Assembly (NCBI RefSeq): GCF_039852015.1
Contig: NZ_CP156626.1
Span: 248,001-312,000 of the forward strand
DNA length: 64,000 bases
From: Robbsia sp. KACC 23696
GTDB taxonomy: Bacteria; Pseudomonadota; Gammaproteobacteria; Burkholderiales; Burkholderiaceae
Direction of reading: 5' to 3'
Program-made: the position numbers and the translations under genes
Shown here: positions 8,318 through 17,212 of the stretch, one piece after another
Layout: every line of letters begins with the position of its first letter
How positions within the stretch are numbered: position 1 is the first letter of the stretch
The notes under the pieces: model-generated
What the model was told of the DNA's origin: nothing
The model's input: only the letters and a program-made list of their open reading frames with translations
The model's database searches: none

Positions 8318-9064
8318 CTACCGCGCCCCCTGTCCCGGGACCGTTCCGGAGGGCGACGTTGCTGTCGCAGAGGCGCCTGCGTCGATGCCGGATCTAGTCT
8401 CAGTCTTGTTGCCAAGCGAGACCGCTTCTCCACCGCTCGGCGCGTTGCCGACGGCCGTCGTCGGGCGCGCATCGGATGCGGGACCGGCAGCGCCGCCCGC
8501 GGTGCTATCGACGACGTGGGCCGTCAACTGATAAACCAGTGTCGGATGGTGCGGCACGATCGTCCATGACACCGTTTGTCCCGCGGTCAGATCCCACTCG
8601 GGATGGTGGGCCGTAATGACGCGTGGCGTGGGCGGCAGCGCACAGCCGTCGGAGCGAACCGTCGGCTGTGCGTCGTCGTCGATCGTCTCCTGCGTGTCGA
8701 CCGAGAAACCGATGACCTGGTGGCTGTCCACGCCGAGCGGCGATAGCGTCAACGTGCGTGTAAACGTCAGCGGCTGTGTCTCGGCCCCTTCGCATCCGAC
8801 CGTATGGCGTACGTCCCAGTGGCGGGTCACCGTTGCCGACTGGCCGACGGCGGTATTGCCGGATAAGCGGTCCGTCTGCTTGCCATCGGTCAGGACGGTA
8901 AGCTCCCATTCGATGCGCGGCGGCGGCGTGTAGCGGCGAACGGGCGTATCCCGATCCTGGGCCGATACCTGAAGCGGTAGGCAGGCCGCGAGCAGCAGTG
9001 CAGCAAAAGCCGGCACGGCCGGGTGTCGGCCCGGCGTGCGCGATGTCGAAAACGGGGCAGCCAT
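8318..9064 (-). CDS. Exported protein of unknown function
   Basis: A 248-residue product. The start MAAPFSTSRT gives a good signal peptide: basic region, hydrophobic core (AVPAFAALLLAACLPLQ) and a VSA-QD cleavage site. There is a Cys in the core (LLAAC) that resembles a lipobox, but a signal-peptidase I site looks as good. The mature part is beta-rich, with WELTVLTDGK, RHWDVRHTVGCE and HHPEWDLTAGQTVSWTIVPHH segments and two cysteines (about 100 and 155) that could form a disulfide. The C-terminal 50 residues are low complexity. I do not recognise the family. It heads a probable two-gene unit with the EEP hydrolase. Confidence 0.65.
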   Translation of the reverse strand: MAAPFSTSRTPGRHPAVPAFAALLLAACLPLQVSAQDRDTPVRRYTPPPRIEWELTVLTDGKQTDRLSGNTAVGQSATVTRHWDVRHTVGCEGAETQPLTFTRTLTLSPLGVDSHQVIGFSVDTQETIDDDAQPTVRSDGCALPPTPRVITAHHPEWDLTAGQTVSWTIVPHHPTLVYQLTAHVVDSTAGGAAGPASDARPTTAVGNAPSGGEAVSLGNKTETRSGIDAGASATATSPSGTVPGQGAR

Positions 9065-9538
9065 GTAAGGTCGCTTAATTAGAAGAGGCGGAGACGCGGT
9101 CGTGTGCCTTTGCCGCATTGCAACACTGGCGCAGGCATCGCAAGGCCGAAGCCCCTTAAGTGAGTCATGCAGTCATTGTGCCATGTGCCCCGCGTGCGCG
9201 TGCTGATGGTCTCCGAAGCGACTCAGACGTATCCGATTTAGCGTCGCACCGGGTGTCGCTGTCCGATACCTAAGACAGGACGTAGATATTTAATTCGGAT
9301 AAGTCGTTATCCTGCCACCGGACAGGCATTGACCGTATGAAGATAAAGCAAGGGCAGTGGGACGCATCGCCGGAAGCGGGCACAATGCGGACGTTAGCCG
9401 TTAAATGTTGCATGCCGTTCCGGCGCATTGCGGTGTGTCCTTGGACAGGCCGTGCTTCATTGGGACAACGAAGGGATACGCGTGGACCAAGCTAAACAGA
9501 TTACGACAGGGAATCCGTCCGATAGTACCGAGGGGACC
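9065..9538. other. Intergenic control region between the exported-protein gene and the NarL-type regulator
   Basis: About 470 bases without a supported gene. A perfect 6-bp hairpin GGATAA-GTCG-TTATCC sits at 9297-9312. AT content rises around 9285-9315, as expected for a promoter region. The frame of the downstream regulator is open from 9428, and GTG 9482 is an alternative start. Confidence 0.5.
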
Positions 9539-10168
9539 ATGGCGCCTTGCAATGTTCTCGTCGTCGACGATCATCCTTGCGTCTTCGCAGCAATCGAGGT
9601 GGCTTGCCGAAAGGGCGGCGTCACGGGGAAGTTGAAACATGTGATGACGGCGCGACAGGGCCGTGCCGCGCTGGCCGATGTGCGGTACAGCGGCGAGGAC
9701 GAGAAGTTCCAGTTGGTGATCGTCGATCTCGATCTGCCCGATATGGCAGGCGTCGATTTCATTCGGATCGTTCAGCAGCTGCATCCGGAAGTCAAAATCT
9801 TCGTCTACACCGCCAAACGCTACGAGATGTTCGCCTGCCGTTTGAACGCGATGCATATCTCGGGCTTCTTGAATAAATTCGAAGCGATGGAAAAGGTCGG
9901 GGCGGCCATCGGCCTTGTCGCGCAAGGCTTCAACGTGAAGCCTTGCGGGGGCGCTAGCAACGGCGATAACCCTTTCGACTTGCTCTCGAACCGTGAGTTG
10001 TCGGTGGCAATGCTGATCGCAAAGGGCAATAGCAATCGTATGATCGCCCAGCAGTTGTCGATCAGTCAGAAGACGGTGGCCGTCCACAAGATGAATCTGC
10101 TGCGAAAACTGTGCTGTGAGAGCGCGATCGACGTGGCACAGATGGCGCAATTACACGGCCTGGGTTGA
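9539..10168 (+). CDS. NarL/FixJ-type response regulator
   Basis: A 209-residue two-component regulator. The receiver domain (about 1-125) has the acidic pair VVDDHP, the phospho-acceptor in VIVDLDLPD (about D63) and the switch Thr in YTAKR. The LuxR-type helix-turn-helix (about 145-205) reads LSNRELSVAMLIAKGNSNRM followed by IAQQLSISQKTVAVHKMNLL. Start 9539 has AGGGGACC just before it and gives the usual family length; GTG 9482 is also possible. The gene converges with the hybrid kinase gene and so shares the signalling island with it. The partner kinase is probably that one, by position only. Resembles BvgA-like regulators in size and order. Confidence 0.85.
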   Translation: MAPCNVLVVDDHPCVFAAIEVACRKGGVTGKLKHVMTARQGRAALADVRYSGEDEKFQLVIVDLDLPDMAGVDFIRIVQQLHPEVKIFVYTAKRYEMFACRLNAMHISGFLNKFEAMEKVGAAIGLVAQGFNVKPCGGASNGDNPFDLLSNRELSVAMLIAKGNSNRMIAQQLSISQKTVAVHKMNLLRKLCCESAIDVAQMAQLHGLG

Positions 10169-10226
10169 CCGTTGCAGCAGCGCCGGTGCCGACGAAACAA
10201 CAGGGCATCCGGCTAGCTGCTCGGGG

Positions 10227-12332
10227 TTACCGGATACGTTGGCGCGCAAGCCAGTCAAGGCACAGGGCGACTTGCACGCCGAAGGCGTGTAGCCGGCGCT
10301 TCAAGCGCTTGTCGTGCGGGGAATCGACGGCCGCGCCGCCCGCGCCGTCCGCCATCGATAACGCCGCGGTGTGGTTCGCGGCGTTGCGCTTCCGGTGCGG
10401 GGTCGCGTGCGCGCTGCCGCCAAACGTGCCCAATGCGCCGCGTCCGCCGACACGTTCCCGTGCGGCCGGACTGGCGCGGCCGATCGGCGTCACCAGCGCT
10501 TGCTCCAGCATGGCGCCGAGGTTGGCCAGCGCATGGCAGCCCAGCACCTGCAGTCCCCCGGTCAGGCGATGCAAGGGACGCTGGCAGGCGATCGCGGGGC
10601 GATTGTCGCGCAAGGCGGTGTCGATCTTGCGCAGATCTTCCAATGTCGCGGTCGCGAACGATGTCAGTACGCGGTCGAGCGTGGCGGCGCAGCCGAACAT
10701 CTCGGCAATGCGCGGTAGATCGAGGGGCGGCCGCCGCGGCGTGCTGGGTCGATGCGCGCGCGCGGCGGCGAAGATCGATCGTTCGCCAGGGTCCAGTGCG
10801 GCGGACGATCGTTCGGCGTCGTTGCCTATCCCGGCTGGAGGGCGGGTCGGCGAAGGACGGATATCGCACAGGCGTTCCAACGTCTGTAATGTGACCGGCT
10901 TCACCAGGCACGCGTCGAAACCCGCGGCGGGTTGCTGCAACGCCAGATTGGGTAAGGGATTGGCCGTCAGTCCAACCACCCGCATCGGCAAGGCGCCAAC
11001 CCCTTCGGCATGTCGCCAGGCCGCCGCCAGCGCCAGCCCGTCGCGCCCGGGCATCTTGCAATCGGTCAGCATCAGATCGAAGCGCCGCTGTCGCAGCAAG
11101 GCGAGCGCGGCTTCGGCATCTTCGGCCAAGCGGACGCGATGTCCCAATGCCCCTAACTGCGCGCGGAGAATCAAACGCGTCGTCGGGTGATCATCGACCA
11201 CCAGAATATGTGCGCTGATCGGCGCGACCGAAACGGTTTGCAGCGTGGCGTCGCGTGCGGCCGGCCCCTTGCTTTCGGTGGGCGCGACGTGGTCGTGCCC
11301 GCATGCGGGGGCATCGTGGATCGGTGCCGATGGCTGTGCGCCGACAGGCCAGCGGGCCGACAGCCGTGCGGTCGTGCCCACGCCCACCTCGCTGTCGAGC
11401 GTCAAGGTACAACCCAATCGCGACGCCATCAATTTCGCGATCGAGAGGCCGAGCCCACTCCCTTCGCGATTGCGGGATACATGCGCATCCACTTGGACGA
11501 AAGGCCGCCAGATCGCCGCCAATGCCGCCGCCGGGATGCCGATGCCGGTATCGATGACCTCGATGACGATCGACTGCTGCATCGAGGAGGGCATCGCCGG
11601 CGGCGGTGTCGATGCCTCCGCGGCGCGTGCTGTGGCGGCGGCGTTGAGACTTGGGGGCGTTGTCCGGACTGTCGCGATCGGTGGCGCACGAGACGGTTCC
11701 GCAGTCGCGTCATTTGCTGAAACCGTGACGCGAATCAGAATTCGACCGACGTCTGTGAACTTCAGCGCATTGGTCATGAGGTTGAGCAGAACTTGTCTTA
11801 ATCGCACCTGATCGGTCATCACGCTCGGCGCGAGCATCGCGTCGACCTGGCTTTCCAGCAGCACGCCGGCGCGCCGCGCCTGCGCATCCAACAACATGAT
11901 CAGATCGTCGATCAGGCGCCGCAGATCGCACGGCTCCACACGCAACGACGGTTGCGTCGTACGAAGTTTCGTGAAGTCGAGGACGTCGTTCGCTATGCGC
12001 ATCAGCGCCGCCGTTGCATCGCTCCCAACACGCAGCAGCGCGTGTTGATGCGTGGTGAGCGACGTTTTTTGCAACAGTTCCAAGGTGCCCAGCAGGCCGT
12101 GCAGCGGAGTGCGCAGTTCATGGGCGATCGCAGCCGTGAGTGGCAAGGTATCGGTCGCATGCCACACGGGTAGGTCGTCCGCTGAGACGCTGTGTGTCAC
12201 GCTATCGTCTTCCGGCGTGGCCGTTGACGGTGATGTCGCGGCAGCGGCGGGGAGGGTGTCATGCCGTTCGCGCCATGCATGGCCTTGCGGCGGGGTGGGC
12301 GTGGGAGCAGCGTCGATCAGCGGTAGCGGCAT
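10227..12332 (-). CDS. Soluble hybrid sensor histidine kinase with receiver and Hpt domains
   Basis: A 701-residue multi-domain kinase. Domains in order: a short Pro-rich N-terminus without membrane segment or PAS domain; HisKA with IAHELRTPLHGLLGTLELL (phospho-His about H71); HATPase with NLMTNALKFTD, DTGIGIP and GSGLGLSIAKLM; a receiver with HILVVDDHPTTR and LMLTDCKMPG; and a C-terminal Hpt-like region with HRLTGGLQVLG. This is the BvgS/EvgS/ArcB layout without the sensory half, so it must sense a cytoplasmic signal or an unidentified partner. A Ser/Pro/Ala insertion interrupts the HATPase N-box to G1 interval. AAAGG precedes the start. It is divergent from the RcsB-like regulator gene and convergent with the NarL-type gene, consistent with one phosphorelay feeding two regulators. 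Confidence 0.88.
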   Translation of the reverse strand: MPLPLIDAAPTPTPPQGHAWRERHDTLPAAAATSPSTATPEDDSVTHSVSADDLPVWHATDTLPLTAAIAHELRTPLHGLLGTLELLQKTSLTTHQHALLRVGSDATAALMRIANDVLDFTKLRTTQPSLRVEPCDLRRLIDDLIMLLDAQARRAGVLLESQVDAMLAPSVMTDQVRLRQVLLNLMTNALKFTDVGRILIRVTVSANDATAEPSRAPPIATVRTTPPSLNAAATARAAEASTPPPAMPSSMQQSIVIEVIDTGIGIPAAALAAIWRPFVQVDAHVSRNREGSGLGLSIAKLMASRLGCTLTLDSEVGVGTTARLSARWPVGAQPSAPIHDAPACGHDHVAPTESKGPAARDATLQTVSVAPISAHILVVDDHPTTRLILRAQLGALGHRVRLAEDAEAALALLRQRRFDLMLTDCKMPGRDGLALAAAWRHAEGVGALPMRVVGLTANPLPNLALQQPAAGFDACLVKPVTLQTLERLCDIRPSPTRPPAGIGNDAERSSAALDPGERSIFAAARAHRPSTPRRPPLDLPRIAEMFGCAATLDRVLTSFATATLEDLRKIDTALRDNRPAIACQRPLHRLTGGLQVLGCHALANLGAMLEQALVTPIGRASPAARERVGGRGALGTFGGSAHATPHRKRNAANHTAALSMADGAGGAAVDSPHDKRLKRRLHAFGVQVALCLDWLARQRIR

Positions 12333-12396
12333 GGTGCAAACCTTTAGGTAGGTAGTGTTTCATACATCCCAATGGCTAGGCGAATAGCGCGTAATC

Positions 12397-12451
12397 CGAA
12401 TGGGTAGGATGCATTCGTTTAGTTAGACGTATTAACATGACTTATATAAGT
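12397..12451. promoter_or_regulatory. Palindromes in the divergent kinase/regulator promoter region
   Basis: CGAATG (12397-12402) and CATTCG (12412-12417) form an inverted repeat with a 9-bp spacer. Further on, ACTTATATAAGT (12440-12451) is a perfect 12-bp palindrome containing TATAAG, a likely -10 box for the rightward gene. A regulator binding here could control both divergent genes; autoregulation is possible. Confidence 0.45.
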
Positions 12452-12472
12452 GAATGCTGAAGGAGACATGAC

Positions 12473-13651
12473 ATGCCTGAGGCTATCCGGGTCATGGCGG
12501 TTTACGACGAACCGATCATCATCGAGGGTTTGCGATCCATCATCGGCCGGACCGAATCGATGGTCTTTGTCGGGGCGGTGGCGTCACCCGATGAACTGTT
12601 CGCTGCGCTAGGAGCAACCCATTGCGATGTAATCATTATGGATTACATAATATCGGATGACGACTGCGGTAATCCGGATGGATTGTACCTGCTGCGTCAA
12701 ATTCGGGTAAGTCACCCGACCGTTCGATCCATTCTCTATACGAGCGTGAATCGAGACGGATTGCGCGAGTCTGCTATTGCGATGGGGGCCGATGCGGTGC
12801 TCTGCAAGCGCGATCCGTTGGATGTCCTGACGAAAACGATTCTGGTGCTGGCGAGTGGCAGTATGCGCATCGCGCCCGCGAGTCGCGTGTGTGCAGATAC
12901 GGCGCCGCTAGCGGCGGAGCGGAATGCCGCGGCGGTGTCGGTCGCGGCGGTCACGTCGAATTGGGGCGAGGGTGGCCGTGCGCATCAGGCATCGCCGGAG
13001 GCTGCGGAGGCAGCGCGCGCGCTGCCGCGGACACGCGACGGTCCGTTGTCGCGGATGTCGGCGCGGGAGCCATTCGGCCGCTGCGGACAGGGCGCCCCGC
13101 TCGCCTCGCCTGTGCGCAATCGCGCCACTGGCGAGGCGTTGCCGCTGCGGGAGTGGGAGCGTGGCGGCGAAGCGGATGTGGCGGCATCCCGGTGGTCGGA
13201 GCCATCGTCGTCGGCGGAAGCGGCCGGTGCGAGCAGCGATGGCGCGGCGGCGGCCCTGACAAGGCGATTGGCGCAACCCACCCTTCCCTCGGGCTATCAC
13301 GCGGGCGCGGCGGTCGGCGCGACATCGCCAGCGTTGCCATTCTTTTCGTCGCCATTGCCCACGCTGCCGTATGACGCGCTGATCCGTTGCCCGGATGTGT
13401 TGGCGAATTCGGCGTCCAATGGCACTCGCGGAGTATGGCTGGAAAATCGCCTTTCGCTGACCCGCCTATCGCCGAGGGAAACCGAAATTGTGCGCCTGTT
13501 GTCCAATGGCCGATCGCTGAAAGAGGTAGCGGCGTATCTGGGGCGTAGCGCCAAAACGATCAGCAATCAAAAGCGCTCGGCCATGTTGAAGCTGGGATTG
13601 CATTCCGACATCGATCTGCTGCGCTTTGCGATCGAAGCCGGATTGACGTGA
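12473..13651 (+). CDS. RcsB-like response regulator with long linker
   Basis: A 392-residue regulator. The receiver (about 1-130) has VYDEP, the phospho-acceptor region VIIMDYII (about D57) followed by an acidic insert DDDCGNPDGL like the loop after the acceptor in RcsB, LYTS and the conserved Lys in VLCKRD. The C-terminal helix-turn-helix (about 330-392) contains RLSPRETEIVRLLSNG, VAAYLGRSAKTISNQKRSAM and LKLG; E. coli RcsB has nearly the same pattern (LSPKESEV, RSIKTISSQKKSAM, MKLG). The two are joined by about 190 residues of Ala/Gly/Arg-rich low-complexity sequence, which is very unusual for the family. AAGGAGACATGAC gives a strong ribosome-binding site. Confidence 0.88.
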   Translation: MPEAIRVMAVYDEPIIIEGLRSIIGRTESMVFVGAVASPDELFAALGATHCDVIIMDYIISDDDCGNPDGLYLLRQIRVSHPTVRSILYTSVNRDGLRESAIAMGADAVLCKRDPLDVLTKTILVLASGSMRIAPASRVCADTAPLAAERNAAAVSVAAVTSNWGEGGRAHQASPEAAEAARALPRTRDGPLSRMSAREPFGRCGQGAPLASPVRNRATGEALPLREWERGGEADVAASRWSEPSSSAEAAGASSDGAAAALTRRLAQPTLPSGYHAGAAVGATSPALPFFSSPLPTLPYDALIRCPDVLANSASNGTRGVWLENRLSLTRLSPRETEIVRLLSNGRSLKEVAAYLGRSAKTISNQKRSAMLKLGLHSDIDLLRFAIEAGLT

Positions 13652-14325
13652 TGCGCATCGAAGTGGCTTTGATCGGGGACGGCGCGGATCCCTTGCCGAT
13701 CGCTGTCCCGCTATGCCGCCAGACGCGCACTGCCAAGCGCTGTCGCGTCGGCGTATGTCCCCATCGTCATACCGTCGCGCGACGCCAAACCATTGGCGAG
13801 CGATGGCATTGGCTGGAGTGGGTTGAAAACGGTTCCGCGACATTCGCGTCAGGCCATTGAAAGGCGCGACCGATGCAGATGTGTCTCCGGCGTCACGGCA
13901 CCGGCGATGTATTTTACAAATATGTCAGTCCGAGGGCATTATTGGCGTATTCTGAGCGCGCGAGTGGGGAGAAAGACTTCTTTTTAGGATGCGCTCCCAG
14001 GTATTCGAATGTCACGTCGACCCGCTTCCTCAATAGACCTGTCAAACACGCGCGAATGCCCAGCGCACGGGGGTTCTGCGGGATATGACGGGTCGAAGGG
14101 GGCGTGGAGCTGAGGGAATTCGCCACGCGGTTGGCGCGTTTTACTGACATATTTCTGAGATAAATTCAAATAGAGCTTTTCTTCAGAACAAATACTAGTG
14201 GCGAATTTTTTTGGAACGGTACACTCTCGCACGGTCTTAGCTGCTACCCAAGACCTGACTGAACAGCCTCACGCTCAATCATTCGGCGCTGACTCTGCTT
14301 GAACCGGAAACCGGAGACGTTTTAA
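13652..14325. other. Intergenic region upstream of the binding-protein gene
   Basis: About 670 bases with no supported gene. The right half is AT-richer than the surroundings and must hold the promoter of the binding-protein gene. Two exact complementary 12-mers, AAATATGTCAGT (13918-13929) and ACTGACATATTT (14143-14154), lie 213 bases apart. Confidence 0.5.
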
Positions 14326-15483
14326 ATGAGTAATGTGTCTTTTAAATTGCTGCCTTTGGCCGCTGCCACGTTGGCATTCGCTGCTAGCGCAGGCGTTGCG
14401 AACGCCGACGAAATCGTCAAGATCGGCCACGTTGCGCCGTTGACGGGCGGCATCGCTCATTTGGGCAAAGACAATGAGAATGGCGCCCGCTTGGCGATCG
14501 AAGAGATCAACAAGAAGGGTCTGACGATCAACGGCCAGAAGATCACGCTGCAATTGGACGCGCAAGATGACGCAGGTGACCCGCGTCAAGCAACCCAAGT
14601 AGCGCAGAAGCTGGTGGACGACAAGGTCGTTGCGGTCGTGGGCCACTTGAACTCCGGTACGACCATCCCGGCATCGAAGATCTACAGCGACGCAGGCATC
14701 GTTCAGATCTCGCCGTCGGCAACGAACCCGACCTACACGCAGCAAGGCTTCAAGACGGCCTACCGCGTTGTGGCAACGGACGCCGAGCAGGGTCCGGCGC
14801 TGGCGACGTACGCCGGCACGACGCTGAAGGCAAAGAGCGTTGCCATCGTCGACGACGCGACCGCATACGGTCAAGGTCTGGCGGACGAGTTCGAGAAGAA
14901 GTCCAAGGCGCTGGGTATCAAGGTGCTGTCGCATGACGCCACCAACGACAAGGCCGTCGACTTCCGCGCGATTCTGACGAAGATCAAATCGGAACGTCCG
15001 GACGTGATCATGTACGGCGGTATGGATGCCACCGGCGGCCCGTTCGCCAAGCAAGCGCGTCAATTGGCCATTCGCTCGAAGATTCTGGCCGGCGACGGCG
15101 TCTGCACCGAACAGCTCTCGCAGCTGGCCGGCGATGCGACCGACAACGTGATCTGCTCGGAAGCCGGTATGTCGCTGGAAAAAATGCCTGGCGGCGCGGA
15201 TTTCGCCAAGCGTTATCAAGCGCGTTTCGGTCAGCCGATTCAGATCTACGCGCCGTTCACGTATGACGCTGTCTACGTGATCGCCGATGCCATGAAGCGT
15301 GCGAACTCGATCGACAAGGCTAAGATCCTCGCGGCGATGCCGGCGACGGATTACACGGGCGTGCTGGGCCGTATCCAGTTCACGAAGAACGGCGACGTGC
15401 AAAACCCGGTGATCTCCTTGTACGACTACAAGGCTAGCAAGAAGACGCTGCTCGACACCGTGTCGATGAAGGCACCGTCCTAA
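14326..15483 (+). CDS. Periplasmic branched-chain amino-acid-type binding protein (LivJ/LivK family)
   Basis: A 385-residue ABC-transporter solute-binding protein. The signal peptide (about 1-27) is LPLAAATLAFAASAGVANA with cleavage before DEIVKIGHVAPLTGG, the typical mature start of the Leu/Ile/Val-binding family. Later motifs include QDDAGDPRQATQVAQKLV, VGHLNSGTTIPAS, and FTYDAVYVIADAM near the end. Length matches the family. GGAGACG lies upstream. No permease or ATPase genes are adjacent, so the cognate LivHMGF-type transporter must be encoded elsewhere. Codon use is noticeably more regular than in neighbours, suggesting high expression. Ligand is inferred as Leu/Ile/Val-like. Confidence 0.92.
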   Translation: MSNVSFKLLPLAAATLAFAASAGVANADEIVKIGHVAPLTGGIAHLGKDNENGARLAIEEINKKGLTINGQKITLQLDAQDDAGDPRQATQVAQKLVDDKVVAVVGHLNSGTTIPASKIYSDAGIVQISPSATNPTYTQQGFKTAYRVVATDAEQGPALATYAGTTLKAKSVAIVDDATAYGQGLADEFEKKSKALGIKVLSHDATNDKAVDFRAILTKIKSERPDVIMYGGMDATGGPFAKQARQLAIRSKILAGDGVCTEQLSQLAGDATDNVICSEAGMSLEKMPGGADFAKRYQARFGQPIQIYAPFTYDAVYVIADAMKRANSIDKAKILAAMPATDYTGVLGRIQFTKNGDVQNPVISLYDYKASKKTLLDTVSMKAPS

Positions 15484-15616
15484 TCGGACTGTCGATTTAG
15501 CCCTTTGCTCGTCGCCGGCGCGCTTTCCGCGGCGACGACGAAGCAGCCGGTCCGGCAAGGGTGAGATCCACTCAGCGGTCTGTCCGACCGGCGTTTCCCT
15601 ACGCAGGGTTCGGACC

Positions 15617-15650
15617 AAAAAAAACATCGCACGCGTGCGATGTTTTTTTT
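15617..15650. terminator. Bidirectional terminator
   Basis: ACATCGCAC / GTGCGATGT stem around a GC dinucleotide, flanked by eight A and eight T. It serves the convergent binding-protein and DUF883 genes. Confidence 0.93.
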
Positions 15651-15681
15651 GCCGTCGCGCGATCCGCGATAGCGGCGGGCT

Positions 15682-16056
15682 TTAGCCGCGACCGATGATC
15701 ACGCCCAGCAAGAAAGCGATACCGGCAGCAGCGCCGATCGTCTCCCACGGCCGATCGCGCACGAAGCCGTCGGTCGTCTCCGCCGCCGCTTGAATCTTCT
15801 GGCGGATCGAGAACTGCGCATCGTCATACGTTGCGCGTGCATCGGCCAGGCGGGCTTCCAGACGCGAGCGCAATGCGCCGACGTCGTCGTCTTTGCCTTC
15901 CTTCAGTGACGCTTCCAAATCCTTCAGCAGTGCCCGGATATCGGACCCTGCGCTATCTCCAGCGCTTGCAACCTGGCGGCCGATTCGGCGACCCGTCTTG
16001 GCACCTTCCGATGCCACATCCGCCAGCGCGTCACTCGTCTTATCGAATGCATTCAT
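15682..16056 (-). CDS. DUF883 (ElaB/YqjD-like) membrane-anchored protein
   Basis: A 124-residue protein with a long helical, charged N-terminal part and a single C-terminal membrane anchor (ETIGAAAGIAFLLGVIIGRG) preceded by VRDRPWETIG, the hallmark end of the DUF883/ElaB/YqjD family. In E. coli these proteins tether ribosomes to the inner membrane in stationary phase. GGAGCAACACA gives a good ribosome-binding site. The gene is monocistronic and convergent with the binding-protein gene. Confidence 0.9.
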   Translation of the reverse strand: MNAFDKTSDALADVASEGAKTGRRIGRQVASAGDSAGSDIRALLKDLEASLKEGKDDDVGALRSRLEARLADARATYDDAQFSIRQKIQAAAETTDGFVRDRPWETIGAAAGIAFLLGVIIGRG

Positions 16057-16541
16057 TGTGTTGCTCCTTTTATCGTCCGTTGTCGTCGTCGAAGGGCGCG
16101 ATCTTTTACCTTACCAAATTTGTGGCCGTCGGGTATGGCGCCGAGACTGCCTCCCGCTGACCGTCGAGTGACGTAGCAGGCGACGTGCCTGCGGAAACGA
16201 CGCAGCCACAGGTGCGCGCGAAGAACCCGTGCATGCGCGGGAGAGGGGCAAATAGGATGTGTACGATTATTTTTGATAATCGCGCTATGTCTCCATATCA
16301 TTTGAGCGGACAAACTCTGCTGCGTGACGGGATTTTATTGTCGAGTCAGTAAAAACGTTTACATAAATGGTACGAAGAAATAATCAACGGCTTATCGAAA
16401 GCGCCATTCTCATGTAGTATTCGAGTGCGTTTCAGTTTCCGATCATACGATCTGGAAATTGGCAGTCTGCATCGATGCGATTATTGGTGAGGAAGACGGG
16501 ACGCATGGCAACGAATAAGCGTTCGGAAAAAGGAGAATGTA
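16057..16541. other. Intergenic region upstream of the H-NS-like gene
   Basis: About 485 bases with no supported gene. The middle (16250-16400) is AT-rich. It has the inverted repeat GATTAT-N5-ATAATC at 16265-16281 and a TTGTCG / CATAAA pair (16338-16367, 18-bp spacer) that could be a weak promoter. H-NS-type genes often autoregulate through such AT-rich DNA. Confidence 0.45.
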
Positions 16542-16859
16542 ATGGCGAGAGCAGCTGACGATACATTGGGTGCGTTGAAGGCCCAGCGGGACGAGTTGGA
16601 TCGTCAAATCAACGAAATGAAAGAGCGTCTGCGCGCGGATGCTCTGCGTGACGCACGCGAGAAAATTGCGTTGTTCGACCTGACCGCCGCCGAACTCGGA
16701 TTCGCCGGTCGTGGCCGCCCCGCCAAGCAGCAACAGCAAGTGCGGGCCAGCGTCGCGCCGAAGTTCCGGGATCCGGAAACCGGTGCGACCTGGTCTGGCC
16801 GCGGCAAGCCGCCGAAGTGGATCGCGGGCGAAGAAGATCGCTCCCGCTTCTTGATCTGA
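16542..16859 (+). CDS. H-NS histone-like family protein
   Basis: A 105-residue nucleoid protein of the short Burkholderiales H-NS type. The N-terminal half is a coiled coil (LKAQRDELDRQINEMKERL) for oligomerisation. The C-terminal DNA-binding domain has FRDPETGATWSGRGKPPKWI; the SGRGKPP loop is the AT-hook-like element that inserts in the minor groove (QGR/RGR type). The AAAAAGGAG ribosome-binding site is strong. A hairpin terminator follows. H-NS proteins commonly silence AT-rich and exopolysaccharide genes, which makes it a candidate regulator of neighbouring loci; that link is inference. Confidence 0.92.
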   Translation: MARAADDTLGALKAQRDELDRQINEMKERLRADALRDAREKIALFDLTAAELGFAGRGRPAKQQQQVRASVAPKFRDPETGATWSGRGKPPKWIAGEEDRSRFLI

Positions 16860-16919
16860 CGCTTCCGCCGCATTTGGTGCGGCGTAGAACGGTCAGCGCG
16901 CGGTACGATCCTGTCGGTG

Positions 16920-16967
16920 TCGGCCCCCTCCTTCTTAGCGCGGGTGGGGGCCGATTGCATTTCGTTT
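16920..16967 (+). terminator. Terminator of the H-NS-like gene
   Basis: Stem CGGCCCCC (16921-16928) / GGGGGCCG (16946-16953) with a 17-nt loop, then a T-rich tract. The remainder of 16860-17212 holds no gene; the promoter of the cation-efflux gene must lie there. Confidence 0.7.
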
Positions 16968-17212
16968 TACCGGCGCGATTCGGCGCGTGGCAATGCTTCA
17001 CTAATACCGGGTGATTTTGGGAAGTTGCCCGCTGCAATAATGAGAGTGCAATCTCATACAGCGAGAATGTAGCGTGAACCGATTCGCCCGGAGTTGACCG
17101 TACGGTCCGAAACGATAATGCCCTGCCTTTCGGACGGCTTTCTCTTCGTCTTAATCGGCGTAACGTCATATGATAATCTTTGCGTGATAGGCTTTTAAAC
17201 GTTCTCTTTAAT

